Shown: positions 8,442-17,192 of the stretch, piece after piece
Numbering within the stretch: position 1 is the first letter of the stretch
Layout: every line of letters begins with the position of its first letter
From: Cohnella fermenti
GTDB lineage: Bacteria; Bacillota; Bacilli; Paenibacillales; Paenibacillaceae
DNA length: 64,000 bases
Direction of reading: 5' to 3'
Assembly: GCF_004801405.1 (NCBI RefSeq)
Contig: NZ_SSOB01000005.1
Location: 178,033 to 242,032, forward strand
The notes under the pieces: generated by a model
The model's input: only the letters and a program-made list of their open reading frames with translations
The model's database searches: none
What the model was told of the DNA's origin: nothing
Translations under genes and position numbers: made by a program

Positions 8442-11400
8442 TTACCCGGAGGAGGCGGGAATCCATAGCGTTACGGTCGTTCCGGTCCCCGGCTCGCTCT
8501 CCACCGTCAGCGTGCGCCCGTATTCGTACCTTAGCCGCTTGTCGATATTCAGCAAGCCGACGCCTTGCCGCCCGTCCGCCGCAATCGGATCGAACAGCGT
8601 CTTCACCTTCTCCGGCGGAATGCCGACGCCATCGTCGGAGATCGCGAATCGCCACCCGTCTTCCGTATGCTGCGCCGACAGCTTCACCGTTCCTCCCTCG
8701 AGACGGTCTCCGATGCCGTGGCGAATCGCATTTTCCACCAGGGGCTGGAGCGACAACGGCGGGATGCGGACTCCGAGCGCACCGTCTTCAATCTCGTATT
8801 CGAAGCGAATGCGGTCCCGGAACCGCGCGCGCTCAATCTCCACATAGGTATGGATCAAGCCGAACTCTTCCGCGAATTCGACGCTCCCCTCCGCATTGCT
8901 GAACCGGAAGCTCCCTCTCAAGTAGTCGGCCAGCGCGACGATCGTTCGCCTCGCCCGCTCCACGTCCGTGTAGCTGGAAGCCAGGATGCTGTTCAGAGCA
9001 TTGTATAGAAAATGCGGCTTGATCTGAGACTGCAGAAAAGCCACTTCCATATGGATCGCCCGCCCGTGCGAAGCCTTCATCGCCAGCAAGCTGCCGATCC
9101 GCGCTCTCAGCTCCTCAAGATCGAACGGCTTCGGCAGGTAATCGTTCGCCCCGGCCAGGAAGGCCGCCACCTTGTCCTGCGGTTGAATGGCCGCCGTCAC
9201 CATCAGCACCGGGAGCTCCAGCAGCGAATAGCGCTTGCGGATGTCCTGGCATACTTCAAATCCCGACATCCCCGGCATCATCAGGTCGAGGACGACCAGA
9301 TCGACCTTCTTCGCCCGGTCCAGCTCGCCGAGAGCTTCATAGCCGTCCTTCACCGCGATCACATGGTAATCGGGGCCCCGCAGCGCATCGAGCAGCACTT
9401 TGAGGTTGACGAATTGATCGTCCGCGACGAGGATCGTGTGCTTGCCGTTCGCATTCGCATGGTGCGGCGTCGCGAAGGAATAATCCGGCTCCTTCGGGCT
9501 GATCTCGTCGTACGAACGGGTCGCCGCCGGCATCACGCCTTGCTCCGCCGCCGGCAGCGTAAACGTGAACACGGACCCGGCGCCCGGAGCGGAGACGGCG
9601 GACAGCTCGCCTCCCTGAAGCTCGACCAGTTGCCTCGCGATCGACAAGCCCAAGCCGAAGCCCTGGCCTTGCGAGCCTTCAAGCGACTTGAACGGTTCGA
9701 AAATATAGGGAAGATCGCGCTCCTCGATCCCTTTGCCCGTATCCTGCACCGAGATCTCCAGCCAGCCGTCGCGGCTCGTCCCCGTCACGACGACGCTTCC
9801 CTGCTCCGTATGCTTGACGGCATTGTCCAGCAGATTGCCGATGATCTGACTGAGGCGGCTCTCGTCCGCCAGCGCCAGCGGAAGCTCCGCGGGAATGCCG
9901 TTGACCAGTTGAAGCCGCTTCTCCGTGGACAAGTACGAATAGAACCGGACTTGCATCTCCGCCACGGCATGAACGTCGACCGGCACCGGCGTCAGGCTCA
10001 ATTGCCCTTGCTTCAGCTTGGACAGGTCCAGAATGTCGTACACAAGCCGGGAGAGCCGTCTGGAGATGTCCGAGACGAGTTCAAGCTTCTCCCGCTGCTC
10101 GGCCGTCGGCGGCGAAGCGAGATCGTCAAGCATGGAACGGGAGATATTCATGATGCCGTGAAGCGGCGTCTTGAACTCGTGCGAGGTGCGCGCGAGGAAG
10201 TCGTCCTTCATCTTGTCCGCCTGCAGAAGCTGCTCCGACAGGTCCTCGATTTTGCGGAAGGCGTTCGAGAAGCGCAACGACATCAGCAGCGCGAGCATAA
10301 GAAGAACGAGGAACGGCTCGACCGGCGGCAGGGAATAGATCGGCATGCCGAAGTACACGTTCAAGTTCTGGTTCATCGTCAGCGCGTTCAGCGCAAGGGC
10401 GGCTATGGCCAGGTACGCGCTTCCCGCGATCCGATGCAGCGCCGTCAGGACGAACACATAAGTGGCATAGAGCAGCGAGACGGTCACATAGATGGAAGAG
10501 AGCTGACGCCACGGCTCTGCGGTAAGCAGCGAGGCGAAGCCGATATTGAGCGCGAGGAACGCGAGTCCCGCCGCCAGCCCGCCCCGGACAAGCCAGCGGA
10601 AGCAATAAGGACGGAATGCCGTATATACGTACAGAAGGAAGCCGAGCCCCACGCCGAAGACGGAAATAATCTGAAGGCGATAATAGAGCCAGAACGGAAG
10701 CGGACCGATCGCGGTGAGCAGCACCCGTTCTCCGCTGACGCTCGTGTACAGCGCAATGAAGATGCAAGCCGCGCCGAAGACGACGTGGGACGGATCGTTC
10801 CGCCGCTGCGTGTACAAGCCGACAAAGTACAAGCCCATGATCAGAAAAGCGGTCAAGGCGACCCAGTCGTGCGCGAGCGCCCGTTCGCGCACGGCGGCGA
10901 CCTGGCCGGCTTGCCCGAACACGATCGATTGGAGAATGCCGCTGCCGGCCTTGAAGTCGTAGTTCGCCACTTGAATCCGGATCTCGTTCCAGCCCGGCTG
11001 CAGCTCGAAGTAGCTGACGTAAGGCTTGTTAAGCGCCGAATAGTTCGCCTTGTCGGCCGGATTCCCGCTCTCCCCGACGACTTGGCCGTTGACGATAAGC
11101 CGATTGGCCAACTGAATCGCTGCGGTCTTGAGCCCGAAGACGCCGTCCGCCTCGCCCAGCCGAATCCGCAGCCGGTACGTCGACGCGCCAAGCGTGTCGA
11201 TCCCTTGCGCCGCCCAGGAACCGGGCACTTGAACGAGGACGGCTTCGGAGGGAAGCGGAACAGGCTCCCGCTCGCCCAGCAGCTTGCCCGGGTACAGCTC
11301 CCATTCCCCGTCCAGCCGGATCGTTCCGTCCTCCTGGAAGCGCCAGCCGCTCAGGTCGAGAACGCCTTCCGCCGCTTTGGGCATCGATCCCTTCTGCACG

Positions 11401-11480
11401 TTGAAGTAAGCGAACAGCAGACCGTATGTGACAACGAGCAACATCAGCGTGATAAGCGCCGCCGCTGTTTTTCTCCTCAC
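8442..11480 (-). CDS. Hybrid sensor kinase: 7TM sensor, HisKA/HATPase, REC, and second LytS-type kinase module (1012 aa)
   Basis: Order of parts: membrane segment (7-27); extracellular beta-sandwich sensor (about 40-190, GWRFQEDGTIRLDGEWELYP); 7TM region (about 205-400, 7TMR-DISM-like); HisKA with His434 in SHEFKTPLHG; first HATPase (about 540-645, DNAVKHT and GFGLGLSIA); REC domain (about 682-798) with Asp732 in LDLMMPG and Lys784 in LPKPF; then a second kinase module of the LytS/YesM type with His823 in QIKPHFLYN and a second ATPase (NAIRHGIG, GVGLLNI). The start is GTG at 11480, overlapping the stop of the upstream regulator gene as GTGA. Two complete transmitter modules in one chain suggest an internal relay from the first kinase to its REC, with the second module phosphorylating the partner regulator (inference). 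The ligand is unknown. Confidence 0.9.
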   Translation of the reverse strand: MRRKTAAALITLMLLVVTYGLLFAYFNVQKGSMPKAAEGVLDLSGWRFQEDGTIRLDGEWELYPGKLLGEREPVPLPSEAVLVQVPGSWAAQGIDTLGASTYRLRIRLGEADGVFGLKTAAIQLANRLIVNGQVVGESGNPADKANYSALNKPYVSYFELQPGWNEIRIQVANYDFKAGSGILQSIVFGQAGQVAAVRERALAHDWVALTAFLIMGLYFVGLYTQRRNDPSHVVFGAACIFIALYTSVSGERVLLTAIGPLPFWLYYRLQIISVFGVGLGFLLYVYTAFRPYCFRWLVRGGLAAGLAFLALNIGFASLLTAEPWRQLSSIYVTVSLLYATYVFVLTALHRIAGSAYLAIAALALNALTMNQNLNVYFGMPIYSLPPVEPFLVLLMLALLMSLRFSNAFRKIEDLSEQLLQADKMKDDFLARTSHEFKTPLHGIMNISRSMLDDLASPPTAEQREKLELVSDISRRLSRLVYDILDLSKLKQGQLSLTPVPVDVHAVAEMQVRFYSYLSTEKRLQLVNGIPAELPLALADESRLSQIIGNLLDNAVKHTEQGSVVVTGTSRDGWLEISVQDTGKGIEERDLPYIFEPFKSLEGSQGQGFGLGLSIARQLVELQGGELSAVSAPGAGSVFTFTLPAAEQGVMPAATRSYDEISPKEPDYSFATPHHANANGKHTILVADDQFVNLKVLLDALRGPDYHVIAVKDGYEALGELDRAKKVDLVVLDLMMPGMSGFEVCQDIRKRYSLLELPVLMVTAAIQPQDKVAAFLAGANDYLPKPFDLEELRARIGSLLAMKASHGRAIHMEVAFLQSQIKPHFLYNALNSILASSYTDVERARRTIVALADYLRGSFRFSNAEGSVEFAEEFGLIHTYVEIERARFRDRIRFEYEIEDGALGVRIPPLSLQPLVENAIRHGIGDRLEGGTVKLSAQHTEDGWRFAISDDGVGIPPEKVKTLFDPIAADGRQGVGLLNIDKRLRYEYGRTLTVESEPGTGTTVTLWIPASSG

Positions 11481-12628
11481 GTGCTCTGCCGCCGCGCCTT
11501 CCCTTGGACCTGTCGAATGAGCGCCAACGTCATCTCCTCCAATTCCGCCCCGAGCTGCATCCGGACCGCTTCTTCGAGCTGCCGGCAGACGCGGAGCGCT
11601 TCCTTCCGATTGCCAGCATCAACGTGCAGGCGAATCAATTCGCGCCCGTCCGGCTCCGATTCGGGAACAAGGGCCAGCACTCGCTGCAGGCTGTCCGCCG
11701 CAAGCGAAAGATTGCCCTGGCTGCGGAACTGCGAGTGCCCCGTTCGAAGAGCTTGGACGTACGAGGACTTGATCTTGAGCTGCCTCGCCGTCGCCCAGCG
11801 GTAATCGCAGCCATCCAGGTAATCCCCTTGATAGAGAAGATTCAAGCGCTCGTACAGGCGGCCGTCCAGCCGCCTTCCCGACAATATGCCGCTCAGCAGC
11901 CGCTCGAACACGACTGCGTCGATGGCCGCCTCCTCCGCTTGCGCAACGTAGCCCTGACCGACCTTCTCGACGGCGATGGGGATGCGATGCTCCGACAGCG
12001 TTCTCCTCAAGTAGGACAAGCAGGTGTAGAGATACGACTTGGCCTTGTCCAGATCGTGCATCGGCCATAGCGCTTCCACGATCTCCGCAGTGCCGACGGG
12101 CTTGCCCGCCTGATGAAGCAGGTAGGCGCACAGCTCCTTCTCCTTCTTCGTTCTCCAGGCAACGCCGCCGGCTTCCCCTTCCGGCGCTTGAATATGGAAC
12201 CCGCCCAGGCACTGGACGATGGGAGAATCGCCCTCGTTCGCATCCGGCGGTTGCCCGGCGTAAAGAGAGAGCGATTGCCGAATGCGCTCCACCGCGGCAT
12301 ACAGCCGCTCCGGCTTAAACGGCTTGAGCAGATAATCCGTGGACTGAATCTCGAAGGCCTCCACCGCATATTCCGCATAAGCCGTCGTGAAGATGATGGG
12401 AATGCGGGGCAGCGCGCCGCGAATCCGTCTGGCCGCCTCCATGCCGAGCATTCCCGGCATCTGGATATCCAGGAACACCGCATCGACGGGAGTGCTTCCG
12501 ATAGCTTCCAGAGCCTGGACCGGACTCAAGTACCGGCCAGCCACTTCGATATCGTCCATCTGTTCGAGCAAGATGCCGAGCAAGTCCAGCGCATCTTCTT
12601 CGTCGTCTATGAGCATGATGCGAATCAT
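11477..12628 (-). CDS. Response regulator with REC and SARP-type BTAD output (383 aa)
   Basis: The N-terminal receiver has acidic residues at DDEE, phosphoacceptor Asp54 in FLDIQMPG, and Lys102 in LLKPF. After it comes a winged-helix/BTAD region of the AfsR/DnrI (SARP) type: WRTKKEKELCAYLL, LWPMHDLDKAKSYLYTCLSYLRRTL, then TPR-like helices. It is co-transcribed with the hybrid kinase, whose GTG start overlaps this stop, so the two should be cognate partners. I chose ATG 12628 because it begins the REC domain (MIRIMLIDDE) and has AAGGAG about 10 bp upstream; the in-frame extension to 12652 adds residues without a good ribosome-binding site. DNA target unknown. Confidence 0.88.
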   Translation of the reverse strand: MIRIMLIDDEEDALDLLGILLEQMDDIEVAGRYLSPVQALEAIGSTPVDAVFLDIQMPGMLGMEAARRIRGALPRIPIIFTTAYAEYAVEAFEIQSTDYLLKPFKPERLYAAVERIRQSLSLYAGQPPDANEGDSPIVQCLGGFHIQAPEGEAGGVAWRTKKEKELCAYLLHQAGKPVGTAEIVEALWPMHDLDKAKSYLYTCLSYLRRTLSEHRIPIAVEKVGQGYVAQAEEAAIDAVVFERLLSGILSGRRLDGRLYERLNLLYQGDYLDGCDYRWATARQLKIKSSYVQALRTGHSQFRSQGNLSLAADSLQRVLALVPESEPDGRELIRLHVDAGNRKEALRVCRQLEEAVRMQLGAELEEMTLALIRQVQGKARRQST

Positions 12629-12748
12629 CGGTGTTTGTCTCCTTACCCTCATTCCTATTCTTCGGCGCAGTTCCGCCGAATTCGTTCCTGTCCTTGCTAC
12701 TTCGACAACTTGCTACTTCGACACGCGCGAAGCGAATTCCCCCTTGCG

Positions 12749-13645
12749 CTATTCCTGAGGTTCGGGACGCAAGCGGAATTCCGACGGCGACAGTCCGGTC
12801 GCCTCCCGGAAGCTTCGCGAGAAGTAATGCACGTCGGCGTAGCCAAGCGCCGCCGCGATCTCGGTGATCCGCTCTCCGGTCAGCAGCAGCCGCTTGGCGC
12901 TGGCGATGCGCTCCCGCATGGTGTATCCCTTGGGGCTTAGCCCCGTCGCTTCTCGGAAGATCTCGGCGAAGTAGGTGGGATGATAGCCGCACAACTGCGC
13001 CAGCTCCCGGCTCGACCAGCTGCGCCCCGGCTCGCGGGCGATCGCGTCCAGCGCGGGCGCGACTCGCCGGGCGGACGGGCCGGGCCGCTCGTGCAGCTGC
13101 CGACGCACGAGCGCGACCAGCAGCGCGGCCATATAACCGCGCATCGCAGCTTCGCAGCCGAGGCGCTGCTCCCGGTACTCGTCGATGATCGGCCGGAACA
13201 GCGGCTCGAGCTCGGGGGCGTGCAGCACATCCGCCAGCGCGATCGGCGAACCTCCGCGGCCGGCGGCGATCCGGTATTCGACCGGCGGCGCCTCCCGCTG
13301 CGCGCCGACGCACGGGCGAATGGCCGGCGCAGGATGCACGGAGACGGGCGCCCCGCCCGTCCAATCGAAGTGAATGCTGTACAGCCCCGTCGACTCGTTC
13401 GCAGCCGTCTCGATGCGATGCGGACTGCCGCTTCCGTAGAACGCGCAGTCGCCCGGAGACAGCGAATAGCGCTTCGGACCGAGCGCCAGCTCGGCCCGCC
13501 CGAACAGTACGTACAGCAATTGGCAGTCCGGGATGACGCGATGCCCCCAGACGAAGCCCGGTTCCGGAACGGCGCGCTCGGCGAAGTGAACGATCGGCCG
13601 AATCGACGCCAGCTCGATCGACCGGACTCTCTCGCTCGTTTGCAT
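12749..13645 (-). CDS. AraC-family transcriptional regulator (298 aa)
   Basis: A cupin-like sugar-sensing N-terminal half (HRVIPDCQLLYVLFGRAEL, SLSPGDCAFYGSGSPHRIE) is followed by the double helix-turn-helix of AraC proteins (SSRELAQLCGYHPTYFAEIFREATGLSP and ERITEIAAALGYADVHYFSRSF). It is divergent from the GH106-like glycosidase gene 144 bp away and probably controls that locus. ATG 13645 is preferred: AAGGAG lies 8 bp upstream, whereas the GTG at 13651 is only 2 bp from the same site. Confidence 0.88.
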   Translation of the reverse strand: MQTSERVRSIELASIRPIVHFAERAVPEPGFVWGHRVIPDCQLLYVLFGRAELALGPKRYSLSPGDCAFYGSGSPHRIETAANESTGLYSIHFDWTGGAPVSVHPAPAIRPCVGAQREAPPVEYRIAAGRGGSPIALADVLHAPELEPLFRPIIDEYREQRLGCEAAMRGYMAALLVALVRRQLHERPGPSARRVAPALDAIAREPGRSWSSRELAQLCGYHPTYFAEIFREATGLSPKGYTMRERIASAKRLLLTGERITEIAAALGYADVHYFSRSFREATGLSPSEFRLRPEPQE

Positions 13646-13789
13646 CGGCACAGCTCCTTCCCGGCATTATAGGCAAATTATAAGGCATCCCCTGGCAAAA
13701 GTGCACCTCATTCCCGTCGCCGCTGCAAAGACAAGCGCGAAGCCGCCGATTAAACTGAGCTGGAACATCGACAAGGAGGTTGTGTCTTC

Positions 13790-16700
13790 ATGCTTATTCC
13801 TGCAAGGCTTGCCGACAAGCACCGCACCGGCTTCGCCGATCCCGCCGCCATCTATCGCCCCGCCCCGCTATGGGTGTGGAACGACGATATGGAGCCCGAA
13901 GCGATTCGCTTCCAACTGCGCGAGCTCGCCTCGCACGGCTTCGGCGGCGCCTTCGTCCACCCCCGTCCCGGCCTGGTGACCGAGTACCTGTCGGAGACGT
14001 GGTTCGAACGCTGGGGCGACGCGCTGGAGGAAGCGTCCCGACTCGGCCTGAAGCTGTATATTTACGACGAGAATTCCTATCCCTCCGGATTCGCCGGCGG
14101 CCATGTGCCCTCGGAGCTGCCCGACTGTCTCGCGAACTCCGTGCTGTTCCGCGATTATGGAACCGACGAGCTGACGCGGATGCTGGAGAACTCGTCGCCG
14201 ATGCTGAACCGTCCCGGACATCCGATCAAGGCGTTTGCGGTGCGGGAGAAGCCGGGCCGGACGCCGGCCTGGGAGATCGTCCGCGACGTCACGCTGCTGC
14301 CGCTGCCGCAATGGCAGGAGCACGGCGAGCGCTTCTGGGTGTTCGAGCTCGGAACGCCGATGACGAACAATTGGCTCGGCGGCTTCGCCTACACGGACCT
14401 GCTGCGGCCGGAGGTGACGGCGCGCTTCCTCGCCGTTACGCACGAGCCGTATCGCGAACGCTTCGGTGACCGGTTCGGCTCGCTCGTCCCGGCGCTGTTC
14501 ACCGACGAGCCGGAGATCTCGCCGGGCAATCTGTTCGAGCACGGCTCGCCGCTGCCGTTCAGCTTCTGGTTCGCGGGCGAGTTCGAGCGCCGCAACGGCT
14601 ACGACCTGCGCGATTATTTGCCGTTCCTGTTCCGCGATGCGGCAATGGCGGGCGAGGCGGGGACCGCCGTCGATCCGCCCAAGGTTCGGTTCGATTACTT
14701 CGAGACGATCCGCGAGCTGTGGGTGAACAACTCGGTGCGTCCGATCTCCGAATGGTGCGAAGCGCACGGCCTCGCCTACACGGGGCACTATATCGAGCAT
14801 CAATGGCCGCACCCGTTCCACCGTACGTCCCCGGCCGTCATGTCGTTGTACGAGTACATGCATTGGCCGGCCATCGACTTGCTGGAGACGAAGCTGCTCC
14901 GTTCCGACGGCAACGCCGGCGGCGCGGGGTTCGCGCCGCCGCAGGAAGCGCAGCGCGCCCAGGGCGCGTACAACGATCCCGCGGCGCTGCTGATCGTCCG
15001 CGAAGCGCACAGCGCCTCCAACCAGTTCGGCAAGGAGCGGGTGCTGTGCGAGGCGTACGGCGCCGGCGGCTGGGACTCCGTGTTCGAGGATTACAAGCGG
15101 ATCGGCGACTGGCTGTATGTGCACGGCATTAACTTTCTCAATCAGCATCTGACCTACGGCACCATCGTCGGCGCGCGGAAGCGGGACCACCCCCAATCGT
15201 TCGACTGGCGCCAGCCCTGGTGGGACGAGTATACGCAGATGAACGACTATTACGGCCGTCTGTCGTATGCGCTGTCCCAAGGGCGAACGGTCAACCGCAT
15301 CGCCCTGCTGAACCCGACCACCTCCAGCTTCGTGATCACGGCCGAGGATGTCGACGGCGATCCGGCGTACCGGCAAGGCATCGCCGACATGCTGGAGCTC
15401 GTGCAGACGCTGTCCGACCGGCAATGGGACTACGATCTGTGCGACGAATACATCATGGAGCGGCACGCTCTCGTCGAGGAATCCCGGCTGTGCGTCGGTC
15501 AAGGCCGCTACGGGATCGTCATCGTCCCGGCGGCGATGACGCACATGAAGGCCGCGACCGTCGGCCTGCTGCGCCGCTTCCTGGAAGGCGGAGGCATTGT
15601 CCTGGCTGCGGGTCCGGCGCCGACGCGGGTGGACGGCGCGCGCAGCGAAGAGGCGGCCGAGCTGGCCCGCCATCCCGGCTGGCATGCGGCGGAGCATACG
15701 GCGGCGCTGCTTGCGCAGTTGTCCGCCTGCTTGAAGCCGCGCCTCCGCCTTGCCGGCGAGGAGCCGGAGCCGCCGAGCGGGATCGCGCATCTGCGGCGCG
15801 AATGGGACGACGGCTCCGTCTGCTACTTCATCGCCAATTCCCGGAGCACTCGCTTCGACGGCACGGCGACGCTGCGCGGCCTGCGGGCCGAGCTGTGGAA
15901 CCCGATGGACGGCGGGGTCACGGAGCTCGGCACGGCGCAGGACGGCGACGGCCAACTGACGCTCGGGCTGTCGCTGAACGCCTCGGGCTCCTTGCTGCTG
16001 CGCGTCTGGGAAGACGAGACGGCGGGCGGCGGAACCGGACCGGACATCGCCGGTGCGGCGGCAGCCGGAGACGGCCGATCCGAATCGACGGCCGCGGGCG
16101 CAGCGGGATGCGCTCCGCAGCCGCTCGCGCGCCGGCCGGCCGCAGAGCGGCGCGTGCGGGTCGAGTTGTCCGCGCCCGACATTGTGCCGGAGCGCGACAA
16201 CGTCCTTCCGATCCTGCACTGCGACCTGCAGGCCGGCACCAAGCGCTATCTCGGGCTGCACACGGTGCATGCGGCCCGCTTCGCCTTCGAGCATCACGGC
16301 TTCGACAACAATCCGTGGGACAATGCCATCCAGTTCAAGCGGCGGCTGCTGGACCGCAACGATGCCTTCGACGAACGCAGCGGAATTGTCGCCGACTATC
16401 ACTTCCACGTGGAGGATCGGGACGGAATCGGCGCCGTGCGCTTGGAGCTGGAGCGGCCCGAATGCTACCGGATCGCCGTCAACGGCGTGCCGGCAGAGGC
16501 GGTCTCCGGCAGCTCGCGTCTGGACCGTCACATGGGCGCCGTCGATATTACCCGGACGCTGCGGCCGGGGCGCAATACGATCCGGCTGGAGGGGCGGCCG
16601 TTCTCGATCCTGATGGAGCTTGAGCCGGTCTATCTGTTCGGGCAATTCGCGGTCGCGCCCCATCCGGCGGGAGGCTGGAGCCTGGCGGCGAACCGTCCGC

Positions 16701-17125
16701 TCGGGCCGGGCGCGTGGCGCGATCAGGGCTATCCCTTCTATTCCGACGCGGTTCGCTACCGCCATACGTTCAAGCTGCCGGAGCAGGCCGGCCGCGTCGT
16801 TCTCTCGGCGCCGTCCTGGAGCGGCGCGGTTCTCTCCGTGCTGGTGGACGGACGGACAGCCGGCCTGCTCGGCGTGGAGCGGGGAGACGAGCTGGAGCTG
16901 ACCCCTCTCGTGCGTCCGGGCGGCGTCCACACGGTCGAATGCCGGTTAAGCGGCACCTTCCGCAACCTGCTCGGGCCGCATCTCGATGCCGCCAAGCTGC
17001 GCAATACGGCCTGGCCGGGCGCCTGGAAGCGTTCGCCGCTCGAAGGGCCTCCGCCGGCGGAGGCCTACGACCTGCTGCCGTACGGACTGCTGGCTCCTAT
17101 TGAGATTTGGACGATTCCCCGGTAA
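13790..17125 (+). CDS. GH106-like glycoside hydrolase, probable alpha-L-rhamnosidase (1111 aa)
   Basis: The N-terminal half resembles GH106-type enzymes and relatives: PAPLWVWNDDM near residue 24, GFGGAFVHPRPGL, and GLKLYIYDENSYPSGFAGG near 90-110. Later parts (PEISPGNLFEHGSPL, TGHYIEHQWPHP) hold several conserved acidic residues. The C-terminal third is a beta-sandwich region like the GH2 sugar-binding fold. There is no signal peptide, so it acts inside the cell on imported oligosaccharides. AAGGAGG lies 11 bp before the ATG. It begins a string of same-strand genes: this hydrolase, a YesM/YesN pair and a sugar ABC importer, which implies use of a rhamnose-containing plant or cell-wall glycan (inference). 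The family assignment is from motif memory; other GH-A-like uncharacterised families are possible. Confidence 0.7.
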   Translation: MLIPARLADKHRTGFADPAAIYRPAPLWVWNDDMEPEAIRFQLRELASHGFGGAFVHPRPGLVTEYLSETWFERWGDALEEASRLGLKLYIYDENSYPSGFAGGHVPSELPDCLANSVLFRDYGTDELTRMLENSSPMLNRPGHPIKAFAVREKPGRTPAWEIVRDVTLLPLPQWQEHGERFWVFELGTPMTNNWLGGFAYTDLLRPEVTARFLAVTHEPYRERFGDRFGSLVPALFTDEPEISPGNLFEHGSPLPFSFWFAGEFERRNGYDLRDYLPFLFRDAAMAGEAGTAVDPPKVRFDYFETIRELWVNNSVRPISEWCEAHGLAYTGHYIEHQWPHPFHRTSPAVMSLYEYMHWPAIDLLETKLLRSDGNAGGAGFAPPQEAQRAQGAYNDPAALLIVREAHSASNQFGKERVLCEAYGAGGWDSVFEDYKRIGDWLYVHGINFLNQHLTYGTIVGARKRDHPQSFDWRQPWWDEYTQMNDYYGRLSYALSQGRTVNRIALLNPTTSSFVITAEDVDGDPAYRQGIADMLELVQTLSDRQWDYDLCDEYIMERHALVEESRLCVGQGRYGIVIVPAAMTHMKAATVGLLRRFLEGGGIVLAAGPAPTRVDGARSEEAAELARHPGWHAAEHTAALLAQLSACLKPRLRLAGEEPEPPSGIAHLRREWDDGSVCYFIANSRSTRFDGTATLRGLRAELWNPMDGGVTELGTAQDGDGQLTLGLSLNASGSLLLRVWEDETAGGGTGPDIAGAAAAGDGRSESTAAGAAGCAPQPLARRPAAERRVRVELSAPDIVPERDNVLPILHCDLQAGTKRYLGLHTVHAARFAFEHHGFDNNPWDNAIQFKRRLLDRNDAFDERSGIVADYHFHVEDRDGIGAVRLELERPECYRIAVNGVPAEAVSGSSRLDRHMGAVDITRTLRPGRNTIRLEGRPFSILMELEPVYLFGQFAVAPHPAGGWSLAANRPLGPGAWRDQGYPFYSDAVRYRHTFKLPEQAGRVVLSAPSWSGAVLSVLVDGRTAGLLGVERGDELELTPLVRPGGVHTVECRLSGTFRNLLGPHLDAAKLRNTAWPGAWKRSPLEGPPPAEAYDLLPYGLLAPIEIWTIPR

Positions 17126-17192
17126 CATACTGCTTAATACCGAGCCTGCGGCGACGCCGCAGCCCGGGGAAGACGGAAGGACGGGGAGCGCA

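Noticed and set aside
13868..16930. 1020-codon open frame on the minus strand opposite the GH106-like gene
   Set aside because: Shadow frame; the plus-strand gene has motifs and a strong ribosome-binding site.
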